Shown: piece by piece, positions 8,611-17,082 of the stretch
Layout of the letters: every line of letters begins with the position of its first letter
How positions within the stretch are numbered: the first letter of the stretch is position 1
From: Chryseobacterium camelliae
Lineage (GTDB): Bacteria > Bacteroidota > Bacteroidia > Flavobacteriales > Weeksellaceae
DNA length: 64,000 nucleotides
Assembly: GCF_002770595.1 (NCBI RefSeq)
Contig: NZ_CP022986.1
Location: 4,154,001 to 4,218,000, forward strand
Direction: 5' to 3'
Made by a program: the position numbers and the translations under genes
Notes under the pieces: model-generated
Databases searched by the model: none
What the model was told of the DNA's origin: nothing
Seen by the model: the letters and a program-made list of their open reading frames with translations, nothing else

Positions 8611-8897
8611 TGGAAGTAAGAAGAATTACCATTAATATCGCCGGAAGGGTATATCCGCTGAATGTTCCCGCAGCAGAAGAAGAAACGCTGCGTAAAGTGG
8701 GGAAGCAGATTGAAAATATGATCAAAGATTTTGAACAGAATTTTGATGTAAGAGACAAACAGGATGCCCTGGCCATGTGTGCCCTTAAGCTGGGAACCAA
8801 TGCCGAAGTGGTATCTGCGAACTATGATAAGACCGTACATTCTGCCAGCGAAAGATTAGCAAAAATTGCACAATCGTTGAACGAAGTAAAGGAATAA
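8610..8897 (+). CDS. zapA: Cell division protein ZapA
   Basis: A 95-residue protein with the ZapA pattern: N-terminal strand MEVRRITINIAGRVYPL, an EEETLRKVGKQIENMI helix and the KQDALAMCALKLG segment, then a C-terminal helix. ZapA cross-links FtsZ filaments at mid-cell. It is coupled to the preceding coiled-coil gene. The 6S RNA candidate follows within 40 bp; a zapA-ssrS linkage is also known from other phyla. Confidence 0.9.
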   Translation: MEVRRITINIAGRVYPLNVPAAEEETLRKVGKQIENMIKDFEQNFDVRDKQDALAMCALKLGTNAEVVSANYDKTVHSASERLAKIAQSLNEVKE

Positions 8898-8920
8898 TAT
8901 AAGAGGGAATAGATTTTTTT

Positions 8921-9104
8921 CCCCGGAAAGACTGCCTACAATAATTCTAACACATTAAAGGTAAACTCAACGCTAAACAATTACCGGACAAATGTTCATG
9001 GAATGGCGTGCCGGATCCGTCCGGATTACAGACCATGAAAATCAGTTCAAATCGTGTTGATTAGGAGTTTACTCTCAATCTCTGGATTATTGTGGGCTTT
9101 TTTT
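8921..9104 (+). ncRNA. ssrS: 6S RNA candidate (ssrS)
   Basis: The 253 bp gap between zapA and rny folds like 6S RNA. The ends pair: 8934-8947 (GCCTACAATAATTC) with 9084-9097 (GGATTATTGTGGGC), 14 pairs including G-U. An inner helix pairs GTAAACTC (8961-8968) with GAGTTTAC (9065-9072) without mismatch. A terminal arm pairs TTCATGG (8996-9002) with CCATGAA (9033-9039) and is capped by CCGGA-TCCG-TCCGG (9011-9024). The large unpaired stretches between helices would be the RNA polymerase-binding bubble. A T tract follows at 9098-9104. Position after zapA supports the call. The 5' end is approximate (possible -7 box TAGATTTT at 8910). Confidence 0.78.
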
Positions 9105-9150
9105 ATGTACAAAAACAGGATATAAAGACAATTAAAACTTAATATACATT

Positions 9151-10716
9151 ATGATAGAATTTATAATCGGCGCTATTTGCCTGGTAATCGGTGCAGTTGC
9201 AGGGATCCTATTCTCTAAAAGCTCACTTAATACTAAAGGGAAATTCATTATTGACGATGCCAAGAAAAATGCCGAAAATCTTATAGAAAAAGCCAATGTA
9301 CAGGCGGAATCCATAAAGAAAGAGAAAAACCTTCAGGCTAAGGAAAAATTCCTGGAGCTGAAATCACAGCATGATGCTGATATCCAGGCCCGAGAAAAGA
9401 AAATGCAGGAAGTTGAAAAAAGGATCAAAGACAAGGAGCATAAACTTAATGATGACCTCAGTAAGGTAGGAAAGCTTGAAAAAGACCTTGACAAACAGAT
9501 TGCAGACTATGCCAAGAAGAATGAGATCTTAGAAAAGAAACAGCACGACCTGGATACGGCTACCGCTAAAAAAGTGGAAATCCTGGAAAAAATCGCCAAC
9601 TATACTGCCGAGGAAGCCAAAGCAGAACTGGTAGAGACCATGAAGGCTGAAGCCAAAACCAGAGCACAGGCACACGTTCAGAGCATCATGGAAGAAGCCC
9701 AGCTGAATGCTAAAAGCGAAGCCAGAAAGATCGTTATCCAGACCATCCAGAGGATCGGAACCGAGCAGGCTATTGAAAACTCCGTCTCCGTATTCAATAT
9801 AGAATCCGATGAGGTGAAAGGAAGAATCATTGGTAGGGAAGGTAGAAATATCCGTGCCCTTGAAGCTGTTACCGGCGTTGAAATCATTGTTGACGATACT
9901 CCGGAAGCCATCCTTCTTTCATGCTTTGACCCTGTAAGAAGGGAAATCGCAAGATTATCCCTCCACAGGCTGGTAACAGACGGAAGAATCCACCCGGCAA
10001 GAATTGAGGAAGTCGTGGAAAAGACAAGGAAACAGATCGAAGAGGAAATCATTGAAGTAGGAAAGAGGACTATCATCGACCTGGGTATCCACGGATTGCA
10101 CCCTGAGCTGATCAAGATCATCGGTAGAATGAAATACCGTTCCTCATATGGACAGAACCTGTTGCAGCACTCCAGGGAAGTAGCGAATATCGCTGCTACG
10201 ATGGCTGCTGAATTAGGACTGAATGTAAAACTGGCGAAAAGAGCAGGCCTTTTACACGATATCGGTAAAGTTCCTGAACAGGAGTCTGAACTTCCTCACG
10301 CATTACTCGGTATGCAGTGGGCTGAAAAATACGGGGAGAATCCTGAGGTGGTAAATGCCATCGGAGCCCACCACGATGAGATCGAAATGAAGTCGTTACT
10401 ATCTCCGATCATCCAGGTAGCCGATGCGATTTCAGGGGCAAGGCCGGGCGCAAGACGTCAGGTGCTTGAATCTTATATCCAGAGGCTGAAAGACCTGGAA
10501 TCTGCTGCATTGAGCTTCGACGGAGTATCCAGTGCGTACGCGATCCAGGCGGGTAGAGAACTTAGGGTAATGGTAGAAAGCGGAAAAGTAAATGATGAAG
10601 TCGCTTCCCAGCTTTCCTATGATATTTCCGAAAAGATCCAGAATGAGCTTACCTATCCGGGACAGGTTAAAGTAACCGTAATCCGGGAGACCAGAGCCGT
10701 GAATATTGCGAGATAA
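9151..10716 (+). CDS. rny: Ribonuclease Y
   Basis: Endoribonuclease that starts mRNA decay at the membrane. The 521-residue protein has the full architecture: an N-terminal transmembrane helix (about 3-22), a long coiled coil (about 30-200), a KH domain with [10 protein letters not shown] (224-233) and an HD domain with the metal-binding His369-Asp370 in LLHDIGK. Length and order match the family. It is followed by a terminator with a GAAA loop. Its leader contains the 6S RNA candidate, so it may share transcripts with zapA or have its own promoter. Confidence 0.96.
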   Translation: MIEFIIGAICLVIGAVAGILFSKSSLNTKGKFIIDDAKKNAENLIEKANVQAESIKKEKNLQAKEKFLELKSQHDADIQAREKKMQEVEKRIKDKEHKLNDDLSKVGKLEKDLDKQIADYAKKNEILEKKQHDLDTATAKKVEILEKIANYTAEEAKAELVETMKAEAKTRAQAHVQSIMEEAQLNAKSEARKIVIQTIQRIGTEQAIENSVSVFNIESDEVKGRIIGREGRNIRALEAVTGVEIIVDDTPEAILLSCFDPVRREIARLSLHRLVTDGRIHPARIEEVVEKTRKQIEEEIIEVGKRTIIDLGIHGLHPELIKIIGRMKYRSSYGQNLLQHSREVANIAATMAAELGLNVKLAKRAGLLHDIGKVPEQESELPHALLGMQWAEKYGENPEVVNAIGAHHDEIEMKSLLSPIIQVADAISGARPGARRQVLESYIQRLKDLESAALSFDGVSSAYAIQAGRELRVMVESGKVNDEVASQLSYDISEKIQNELTYPGQVKVTVIRETRAVNIAR

Positions 10717-10741
10717 TCAGAAGAAAAAGATATTTGACAAA

Positions 10742-10770
10742 AACCTTTCAGGAAACTGGAAGGTTTTTTA
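10742..10770 (+). terminator. Intrinsic terminator after rny
   Basis: Stem AACCTTTCAG / CTGGAAGGTT (one G-U pair) with a GAAA tetraloop, followed by a T tract. Confidence 0.85.
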
Positions 10771-10794
10771 TTTTTATCCAAATTAAAACGCAAC

Positions 10795-12036
10795 ATGCAG
10801 GAACTTTCTTTATCGTCAAAGATCAAACACATACTTTCCATTCCCGTGATCATTTCTGCTTTAGGGTACTTTGTAGACATTTATGACCTTTTGCTGTTCG
10901 GCATTGTACGGATCCCAAGTCTCAAAGACCTCGGACTGAACCCGGATACTGACGGAACCTTTATCCTGAACTGCCAGATGGCCGGCCTGCTGATCGGTGG
11001 GATATTTTGGGGTATTTTCGGTGATAAAAAAGGACGGCTCTCCGTTCTTTTCGGGTCTATCCTCGTGTATTCGCTGGCTAATATTGCCTGCGGATTCCTG
11101 CCCTATTTTCCTAAAACCCACCTGGAGTACCAATATGCAGCTTTAAGGTTTATTGCAGGTATCGGGCTGGCCGGAGAACTGGGAGCGGGCATTACCCTGG
11201 TTTCCGAAAGCCTGCCGAAGAATCTTAGGGCAATAGGGACTTCCGTGGTTGCCGGTTTCGGGTTGATGGGAGCGGTAGTTGCCCAACTGACGGTAGAACT
11301 GGCCGGCGGATGGAATATTTCCTATATCATTGGCGGTGTTCTGGGTATTGCACTCCTTTTTCTGAGGATCAGTGTTTCAGAATCCGGGATTTACAAAACA
11401 ATGGAGCATAAGGCTGTTTCAAAAGGCAATTTCCTCTCTTTCTTTACCCATAAAGACCGGTTCATACGGTATCTGAAATGCATCGCCGTGGGATTGCCTA
11501 CGTGGTACTGCATCGGCATCCTGGCCGTTCTGGCGAATCAGTTTGCTCCTGAGCTGGGAATCAGGGATATCAGCCCTGGTAAGGCTATTATGTGGGCTTA
11601 CGTAGGTATTTCAGTAGGGGATCTGCTGAGCGGTTTTATTTCCCACGCACTGAAGTCCCGGAAAATGGCCATTTTTTATATGCTGGCTTTTACCGTTGTG
11701 GGGGTGGCCAGCATGCTGTTCGGCCATACGGATTCCGAGACCAAATATTATCTGTTCTGCGTTTGGCTCGGCCTGGGAACAGGCTATTGGGCTATGTTTG
11801 TAACGCTTGCGGCAGAGCAGTTCGGAACCAACATCAGGAATACGGCAACCACGACTGTCCCGAATATGGTCAGGGGACTTGTTCCGGTCATGATTTTTGC
11901 TTTTGATTTTTTTAAGAAAGATTTCTCCGTGGTAATCAGTGCTGCGATTGTAGGGGTGATTGTATTCGGGCTTGCCTTTTATTCTTCCTTTACCATATCG
12001 GAAACCCACAATAAGGATCTTGATTTTACAGAATAA
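10795..12036 (+). CDS. MFS transporter
   Basis: A 413-residue major facilitator with about twelve hydrophobic segments. The loop 2-3 signature appears as GIFWGIFGDKKGRLSVLFGS, and a second-half counterpart follows helix 8. It resembles the sugar or carboxylate/metabolite:H+ symporter branch (Asp-rich first helix GYFVDIYDLLLFG). The substrate cannot be assigned. It begins 25 bp after the rny terminator, and the gap shows no clear TAnnTTTG match. The following gap up to 12208 is AT-rich. Confidence 0.85.
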   Translation: MQELSLSSKIKHILSIPVIISALGYFVDIYDLLLFGIVRIPSLKDLGLNPDTDGTFILNCQMAGLLIGGIFWGIFGDKKGRLSVLFGSILVYSLANIACGFLPYFPKTHLEYQYAALRFIAGIGLAGELGAGITLVSESLPKNLRAIGTSVVAGFGLMGAVVAQLTVELAGGWNISYIIGGVLGIALLFLRISVSESGIYKTMEHKAVSKGNFLSFFTHKDRFIRYLKCIAVGLPTWYCIGILAVLANQFAPELGIRDISPGKAIMWAYVGISVGDLLSGFISHALKSRKMAIFYMLAFTVVGVASMLFGHTDSETKYYLFCVWLGLGTGYWAMFVTLAAEQFGTNIRNTATTTVPNMVRGLVPVMIFAFDFFKKDFSVVISAAIVGVIVFGLAFYSSFTISETHNKDLDFTE

Positions 12037-12154
12037 TTACAGGTGTTTAAGAAATATTTATGAAGGTTTCTGCGTTATAAGATTAATAAGTCAGTCATAA
12101 TAAATAATTTATAAAAATACTATTAAATTATGCTGTGAATAATTAATATTTGTT

Positions 12155-12162
12155 TAACTTTG
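12155..12162 (+). promoter_or_regulatory. -7 element (TAACTTTG) of the bacteriocin-like peptide gene
   Basis: TAACTTTG is an exact TAnnTTTG match 46 bp before the ATG. No good TTTG lies 19 bp further upstream, so the promoter may be weak or need an activator. Confidence 0.45.
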
Positions 12163-12207
12163 AAGCATACCAAACAATTTGTTTAATCTATAAAAATCCA
12201 AAATCAC

Positions 12208-12399
12208 ATGTCAAACAACATTTTCAAAAACGCAAAAAAATTAGGGAAGTCTGATCTTAGAAACATCACAGGGGGAATCAGCGGAAACCCGGATCTCAGC
12301 CAGTGTAAATGCAGCTGTTCAGGTGCCGTTACAGGTCCTGCTTATTGCGTGAAGTATATCGGATGTCCGCAGGTATATACCTGCAACGACCAGGTATAA
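12208..12399 (+). CDS. Bacteriocin-like Cys-rich peptide with double-glycine leader
   Basis: A 63-residue peptide. The first 23 residues form a leader with KKLGKSDLRNITGG ending in Gly22-Gly23, like the GG leaders cut by C39 peptidase/ABC exporters and found in the bacteriocin-like family common in Chryseobacterium. The 40-residue core has six cysteines (33, 35, 37, 47, 53, 59), the first three as CKCSC, plus Ser/Thr residues. It could be disulfide-bonded or a modified peptide (for example lanthipeptide-like), but no modification enzyme, protease-exporter or immunity gene is within the window. It is a monocistronic unit with its own terminator. Confidence 0.75.
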   Translation: MSNNIFKNAKKLGKSDLRNITGGISGNPDLSQCKCSCSGAVTGPAYCVKYIGCPQVYTCNDQV

Positions 12400-12446
12400 T
12401 GCTGAGGATCTTAAATTAAAAAACATTTCCACATTTAATACGCAGA

Positions 12447-12473
12447 AGCCTTCCGGATTTCCGGGAGGCTTTT
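12447..12473 (+). terminator. Intrinsic terminator after the peptide gene
   Basis: Stem AGCCTTCCGG / CCGGGAGGCT with an ATTT loop and a short T run. Confidence 0.8.
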
Positions 12474-12486
12474 GTACTTATTGCAT

Positions 12487-12519
12487 AACCTTGCCAGGGT
12501 TCAAAACCCTGACAAGGTT
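12487..12519. repeat. Palindromic repeat at convergent gene ends
   Basis: Arms AACCTTGCCAGGGTT and AACCCTGACAAGGTT flank a 3-nt loop. It overlaps the stop codon of the ClC gene and can act as a terminator for both strands. A related palindrome with the same AACCTT..AAGGTT ends is at 56731-56765, so it is probably one member of a dispersed family. Confidence 0.75.
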
Positions 12520-13822
12520 ACAGGTCAGAAAAGCTTTTGTCACGGTCGTTGCGGTACCGGCTGTTTTTTTCTGAACCGATTTTCTGCTGGGAATAAATGC
12601 TGTTGTGCCCGGAAAAGAGATAGGAAACCACACAGGCAATGGCAACATAGATGCCGCATTCGGCGCCGAAGAGTTCAATACCCATCAGGATGCAGGCCAG
12701 AGGCGTATTGGTCGCTCCTGCAAATACGGCCACAAAACCCATTCCGGCAAGTAATCCGAACGGGAGCGGAATGAAAAGGGATAAGGCGCTGCCCAATGCT
12801 GCGCCTATGAAGAACAGCGGGGTAACTTCCCCGCCTTTAAAACCTGCGGCAAGAGTGATGATGGTAAAAGCCATTTTTAAGGCAAAATCATACATCGGAA
12901 GACGGTGTTGAAATGATTCCGTGATGACCGGAATTCCGAGGCCTATATAACGTGTTGTTCCCAATGCAAAAACAGCCAAAGCAACTATAATTCCTCCGAT
13001 GAACGGACGAAGCGGCGGAAATGCTATCCTTGCTCTTAACACCGCGCCCGTTTTATGGAGCAGCTTACTGAATGCTGCTGCGCAGATCCCGAAGACCATT
13101 CCCGCGATAATGCTGTATATTACCGGTAAAAAATCAGGAGCAGGGATTTTTCCGATGTGGTAATGGGTATGCTTTGCTCCCCAGAGATCCGTCATGAGGC
13201 TGGCCAGGACTGCGGAAACAAAAACCGGAAAGATAGCATGGTACCGGATTTTCCCGATGAACAGTATTTCCAGGGCAAAAACGGCTCCGGCCAGTGGCGT
13301 CCCGAATACAGACCCGAAACCGGCCGCGATGGCTGCCATCAGCAGTGTTTTTCTGTCATCACGGTTAAGGCTGAAAGGTCTGGAAAGCTGATCCGAAATG
13401 GCTCCTGCCATCTGAAGCGCCGTTCCTTCACGCCCAGCCGAACCCCCGAAAAAGTGTGTCATCACGGTGCCCAGGTAAACGAAAGGTGCCATTCTGAACG
13501 GAATCGTTTTTGCGGGATCATTAATGGTATTCAGCAGAAGGTTATTCCCGGCTTCCACCTCCTTGCCCCAGTAATGGTATAAAAGCCCAACAGCCATACC
13601 TGCAACAGGTAAAAGCCCGATAAGCCAGAGATGGTTTTCCCTGAAATCCGTAGCCCATTGAAGGGAAATGAGAAAACCTGCGGAAGCGGTCCCTACCAAT
13701 GCTCCGATGACTAAGCTGATGCACAGCCATTTCAGCACATAAGGCAATGCCGGATATTTCCTGAAGAAAAACCTGATGTTAAATAACACTATTCCGATAT
13801 AATTTCGATGACGTACAGACAT
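12518..13822 (-). CDS. ClC-type F-/H+ antiporter (CLC-F clade)
   Basis: A 434-residue ClC family transporter with about ten or more hydrophobic segments. The gating-glutamate motif reads GREGT (130-134) in place of the GKEGP of chloride ClCs, and the first selectivity motif GSGIP is replaced by VEAGNNLLL (about 89-97). Both changes are typical of fluoride-exporting CLC-F proteins. A fluoride riboswitch directly upstream confirms the link to fluoride. The ATG at 13822 has an AGGA just before it and is preferred to the TTG at 13837. The stop lies inside a palindrome. Confidence 0.9.
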   Translation of the reverse strand: MSVRHRNYIGIVLFNIRFFFRKYPALPYVLKWLCISLVIGALVGTASAGFLISLQWATDFRENHLWLIGLLPVAGMAVGLLYHYWGKEVEAGNNLLLNTINDPAKTIPFRMAPFVYLGTVMTHFFGGSAGREGTALQMAGAISDQLSRPFSLNRDDRKTLLMAAIAAGFGSVFGTPLAGAVFALEILFIGKIRYHAIFPVFVSAVLASLMTDLWGAKHTHYHIGKIPAPDFLPVIYSIIAGMVFGICAAAFSKLLHKTGAVLRARIAFPPLRPFIGGIIVALAVFALGTTRYIGLGIPVITESFQHRLPMYDFALKMAFTIITLAAGFKGGEVTPLFFIGAALGSALSLFIPLPFGLLAGMGFVAVFAGATNTPLACILMGIELFGAECGIYVAIACVVSYLFSGHNSIYSQQKIGSEKNSRYRNDRDKSFSDL

Positions 13823-13857
13823 AGTTTCCTGATTCAATTACGGTTAATAATCTATTA

Positions 13858-13922
13858 ATCAGGCGTCATCAGTCCCGTATGAAACGGGGCGGTTGGGTAA
13901 GGAAGAACACCATTTCCTTTTG
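13858..13922 (-). promoter_or_regulatory. Fluoride riboswitch (crcB motif)
   Basis: On the minus strand the leader contains the conserved blocks of the fluoride aptamer in order: AGGAAATGGTGTTC, TTCC, AACCGCCC, a variable CCCGT..ACGGG hairpin, and CTGATGACGCCT. GG..ATGG, AACCGCC and TGATGACGCCT are the consensus parts that form the pseudoknotted fluoride pocket. It starts about 6 nt after the -7 box and ends about 36 nt before the ClC ATG, so control at translation or by premature termination in that short space is likely. Confidence 0.93.
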
Positions 13923-13927
13923 TAAGG

Positions 13928-13935
13928 CAAAGATA
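13928..13935 (-). promoter_or_regulatory. -7 element (TATCTTTG) of the fluoride operon
   Basis: The minus strand has TATCTTTG, an exact TAnnTTTG match. Transcription would start almost at the first base of the aptamer, which is the expected layout for a riboswitch leader. Confidence 0.65.
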
Positions 13936-13945
13936 AAAATAATTT

Positions 13946-14782
13946 TTAGTTTTTATAATGCATCGCCTTGTCAATCTCAACAGGGTTATTGTATTTTTTG
14001 ATGATCTCCTGCATGCTTTTAACCTGAGCATTCAGTTCATCGATAGTAGAAACCTCTTTTGCGTTGATATTGATGTGCAAAGTGTCATTCTTAGTGAAGT
14101 TTGTTCTTTCAAATGAAAAAGGATCATCAAAAAATTCTGTTAAAAGCTTTTGCCTCTGTTTTTCATTAATATAAATTGCTTTATTCCCAAAATTGGATTC
14201 AAGAAAGTCCTCGGTATGAAATGTGTCCGATAATTCCCGGCTTTTAATAAGGTTGTAAATAAAATTTTTCTTTGTATCGTAAATTTCGAAAACCAGGCCC
14301 GGAAGTCCGGAAAATTTGAAAGGTCCTTCATTAAAGGGAATCTCCTTGCTAAACCAGGCTATCCAATTTCTTCCTCCAAATGTTGCAGTCGCCTTTTGCA
14401 GCGTATATGGCTGGACCTGTCGGGTTTCGCCGGAGATCTTCCAGTTTATTTTGTCGGTAGTTTTAAAGGAATAATATCCAAATTTAATATTGATAAAATT
14501 TTCGTTTTCACTGGTATTTGTTTTCCTTTTTACCACTTGCCCGGTCATGTCAATATGCCTGTTATCAATATTTCCGAACTTTTTATTGAGGGAATCGTTA
14601 ACCAAAAGGTCTCTTCCATAAAATTTCATCTCTCTCGAATTGATATCCAGAATCATGTTGTATTTCTGATAATCTGCGTCGGTAGAATCCATTTTACACT
14701 GAAGCTCATAGATAAACCGATGCGTTTGTGAATTCAGTACGCTGATAATCAATATGAAAAAGAGTATTGGAATTTTTTTCAT
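13946..14782 (-). CDS. GLPGLI family protein
   Basis: A 278-residue secreted or periplasmic protein with a signal peptide (MKKIPILFFILIISVLNSQ). It carries the block that names the family: GPFKFSGLPGLVFEIYD, within a beta-rich context. GLPGLI proteins are abundant in Bacteroidota and have no established function; some are encoded beside TonB-dependent receptors. Here it is the last gene of a leftward group (thioesterase, isomerase-like lipoprotein, GLPGLI), 22 bp after the isomerase-like gene. The fluoride promoter lies just beyond its stop. Confidence 0.88.
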   Translation of the reverse strand: MKKIPILFFILIISVLNSQTHRFIYELQCKMDSTDADYQKYNMILDINSREMKFYGRDLLVNDSLNKKFGNIDNRHIDMTGQVVKRKTNTSENENFINIKFGYYSFKTTDKINWKISGETRQVQPYTLQKATATFGGRNWIAWFSKEIPFNEGPFKFSGLPGLVFEIYDTKKNFIYNLIKSRELSDTFHTEDFLESNFGNKAIYINEKQRQKLLTEFFDDPFSFERTNFTKNDTLHININAKEVSTIDELNAQVKSMQEIIKKYNNPVEIDKAMHYKN

Positions 14783-14804
14783 GGTTCATCTTTTTGATCG
14801 GATT

Positions 14805-15680
14805 TTATTTAAAATAAGGATGTTCAGAAATATATTTTTTACTTATTTTAATGCTGTCAAACATGTCCTTATCACTCGAATCCTGCTCCAAAAACCAATA
14901 CTGAAGACCTGCTTTTTCCCGGGCTTTAAAAATTCTCTCAAAATCGATGGTTCCGTTTCCGATTTCTGCAAAATCTTTTGAGCCGGCTTTCATGTCTTTT
15001 ACATGCCACAGCGGAAATCTTTTCGGATATTTTTCGAAATAAGACAACGGGTCAATTCCTGCTTTTGCCATCCAGTACAGGTCAAGCTCCATTTTTACCA
15101 GTTCCGAGGAAGAGCAATTTAAGATAAAATCATATACAGTGCCCGATTCATCAAGCTTTTCAAATTCAAAATCATGGTTGTGATACGCCATCTGCATTCC
15201 GGCTTTCCGGACAGTAGTTCCTGCAGTATTGAGAAGGTCGGGCAATTTACGGTAATTCTCAGGTGTCCTTTCTTCCGGGAAAATATACGAGCAGACCATA
15301 TATTCTGCACCCATATTCTGCATATCTTCCACTGTTTTTTCCCAGCCGTGGAGCAATGTCCCAGGATCAGGATGCGCGATTCCTGTGGTGTGGTGCGAAC
15401 TGACTACGCGCTGGCCGGTATTCTTCAGGATGGATCTGAACTCATTCGCGGTCCGGCCGAAAAATGTCCCGTTATAACCATAGATTTCCAGGTCTGTAAA
15501 ACCCATTTCAGCGAGTTTTTCCAAAGCTTTTTCCGGGTCGGCAGAAAGTGCTTCTCGTACCGTATACAACTGGATGCCCAATGTTCTGTTCTGGTGGTGG
15601 TTCTTTTTATGTGTCATTCCGCAGGAGTATAATCCTAAGAGCCCAAATGATGAAAGTCTGATGAAATCTTTTCTTTGCAT
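14805..15680 (-). CDS. Sugar phosphate isomerase/epimerase-like lipoprotein (TIM barrel)
   Basis: A 291-residue xylose isomerase-like TIM-barrel protein (AP endonuclease family 2 fold). The N-terminus MQRKDFIRLSSFGLLGLYSCG has a lipobox-like YSCG, so it is probably an exported lipoprotein. Visible fold motifs are GIQLYTVREAL, LEIYGYNG, AYHNHDFEFE, ELDLYWM and WHVKDMK, which carry the metal-binding His, Glu and Asp positions of the family. The substrate is unknown. It lies 5 bp after the thioesterase gene. Confidence 0.85.
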   Translation of the reverse strand: MQRKDFIRLSSFGLLGLYSCGMTHKKNHHQNRTLGIQLYTVREALSADPEKALEKLAEMGFTDLEIYGYNGTFFGRTANEFRSILKNTGQRVVSSHHTTGIAHPDPGTLLHGWEKTVEDMQNMGAEYMVCSYIFPEERTPENYRKLPDLLNTAGTTVRKAGMQMAYHNHDFEFEKLDESGTVYDFILNCSSSELVKMELDLYWMAKAGIDPLSYFEKYPKRFPLWHVKDMKAGSKDFAEIGNGTIDFERIFKAREKAGLQYWFLEQDSSDKDMFDSIKISKKYISEHPYFK

Positions 15681-15685
15681 GTGTA

Positions 15686-16153
15686 TTACAGGAACGGTTT
15701 CATTTCATTTTCGATCTGGCTCCTCAGTTCCATCAGGCGTTTGGCATACTGTTCAAGCTGCTTTTCCTCATCGGTTTCGGGTGTCCATTTGGGAACCGGA
15801 AGCTTTTTACCATTCTCGTCTACGGCAACAAACACAATAATGCAGTGGGTTTTCTTTTCGAAATCCGGCTGCTTCAGGTTTCTGGAATAGACGTTGATGG
15901 CAATATGCATGCTCGACGTCCCGGTGTAAATGACCTGGGCATCTACTTTGACCACTTCACCGATCTTGATGGGATCATAAAAACGGATTCCTCCCACATA
16001 GACTGTAACGGAATAATTCCCGCTCCAGGTCGTGGCACAGGCATAGCCGGCTTGGTCGATCCATTTCATGACGCTTCCGCCGTGTACATTGCCTCCGTAG
16101 TTGACATCCGAAGGCTCGGAAATAAACTGAAAGGTGATAGGTTTATTCTGCAT
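15686..16153 (-). CDS. Acyl-CoA thioesterase (hotdog fold, YciA-like)
   Basis: A 155-residue hotdog thioesterase. The family block NYGGNVHGGSVMKWIDQAGY is at about 19-38, followed by VGGIRFYDPIKIGEVVKVDAQV and TIM-like strands ending in the VFVAVDENGKKLPVP segment, as in BACH/YciA. It should hydrolyse medium to long acyl-CoAs in the cytoplasm. It is the first gene of the leftward three-gene group. Confidence 0.9.
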   Translation of the reverse strand: MQNKPITFQFISEPSDVNYGGNVHGGSVMKWIDQAGYACATTWSGNYSVTVYVGGIRFYDPIKIGEVVKVDAQVIYTGTSSMHIAINVYSRNLKQPDFEKKTHCIIVFVAVDENGKKLPVPKWTPETDEEKQLEQYAKRLMELRSQIENEMKPFL

Positions 16154-16263
16154 GCTGAAAAATTTCGAATAAAGATATTTAATAATTTCCGGAATTTTAG
16201 ATTAAATCCTACTTTTGACCTTTGAAACTCCTGAAAAGGACAGCAAAATAAAAGAAACCGACA

Positions 16264-16617
16264 ATGAAGAAAGTATTTTACCTCAAAACATGTGATACCT
16301 GCCGGAAAATCATGGCTCAGTTTGACCTTACCGACTGGGAGCTGCGGGAAATTAAAAAGGATCCGGTAAAGGAAACCGAACTGGAAGAGATGCATCAAAA
16401 AAGCGGATCATACGAAGCACTGTTCAGCAAGAAATCTACCCAGATCAAATTGAGGGGGCTGGATTTAAAAACGCTTGGTGAAAAGGACTTCAAATCGCTG
16501 CTACTTGATCATTACACTTTTCTCAAACGACCGATTTTTATCACTGATGAAAAGATTTTCATTGGTAATGACCAGAAAACCGTTGCAGATCTCAGGACAT
16601 TTTTCGGGGTTGAATAA
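16264..16617 (+). CDS. ArsC/Spx-family glutaredoxin-like protein
   Basis: A 117-residue thioredoxin-fold protein with CDTC at residues 10-13 and the C-terminal RPIFITDEKIFIGND segment of the ArsC/YffB family. The arsenate-type catalytic Cys (Cys10) and a KSSTQ-like loop (KKSTQIKLRG) are present. Arsenate reduction is possible, but no ars genes are nearby, so a general redox role is as likely. A TACTTTTG element lies at 16210-16217. The next gene follows directly and is probably co-transcribed. Confidence 0.85.
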   Translation: MKKVFYLKTCDTCRKIMAQFDLTDWELREIKKDPVKETELEEMHQKSGSYEALFSKKSTQIKLRGLDLKTLGEKDFKSLLLDHYTFLKRPIFITDEKIFIGNDQKTVADLRTFFGVE

Positions 16618-16620
16618 GTG

Positions 16621-17082
16621 ATGAATCCCGCCAGTAGAACAATGACCATCCTGCTGATCTGTTGTTCAGCCTGCATTCCTGTTCAAGCCCAGCAAAAGAA
16701 ACCATCGGAGACTGTTGCAGATAAGGTAAAGCCGGCAATACCGGATACTTTATCCTACCTCAAAGCTTTTGAAATTCATAAAAAGGACTATATCGGCAAG
16801 CCATTCTCTGTTCTTTTAAATAAAATGACCCTGATCAAACCTAAAACCGTCTGGACAGTTCCCGGTAAATATGACCATAATGTGATTGAAAAATCTGTAT
16901 TCCGGTTTTATACACTGAACTATCCCGTGATGAATGAAACCAAAATGCTGATCACCTGGGAGTCTCCTCTGTCCTACCGAACAGTAAGCAGCAATACCCA
17001 ACGGAATAAGTTTTATTTTTCCGAATCTGAGGAGAAGTTTTACGGAAAGCAGGTAGTGAAGAATATTCTGGTCTATCGGTGA
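16621..17082 (+). CDS. Secreted hypothetical protein
   Basis: A 153-residue protein of unknown function. The N-terminus MNPASRTMTILLICCSACIPVQAQ looks like a signal peptide ending at AQA-Q. The mature part is basic and beta-like with no recognised motif (YIGKPFSVLLNKM, MLITWESPLSYRT). ATG 16621 is preferred to the GTG at 16618. It starts 3 bp after the ArsC-like stop, which implies an operon. Confidence 0.7.
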   Translation: MNPASRTMTILLICCSACIPVQAQQKKPSETVADKVKPAIPDTLSYLKAFEIHKKDYIGKPFSVLLNKMTLIKPKTVWTVPGKYDHNVIEKSVFRFYTLNYPVMNETKMLITWESPLSYRTVSSNTQRNKFYFSESEEKFYGKQVVKNILVYR

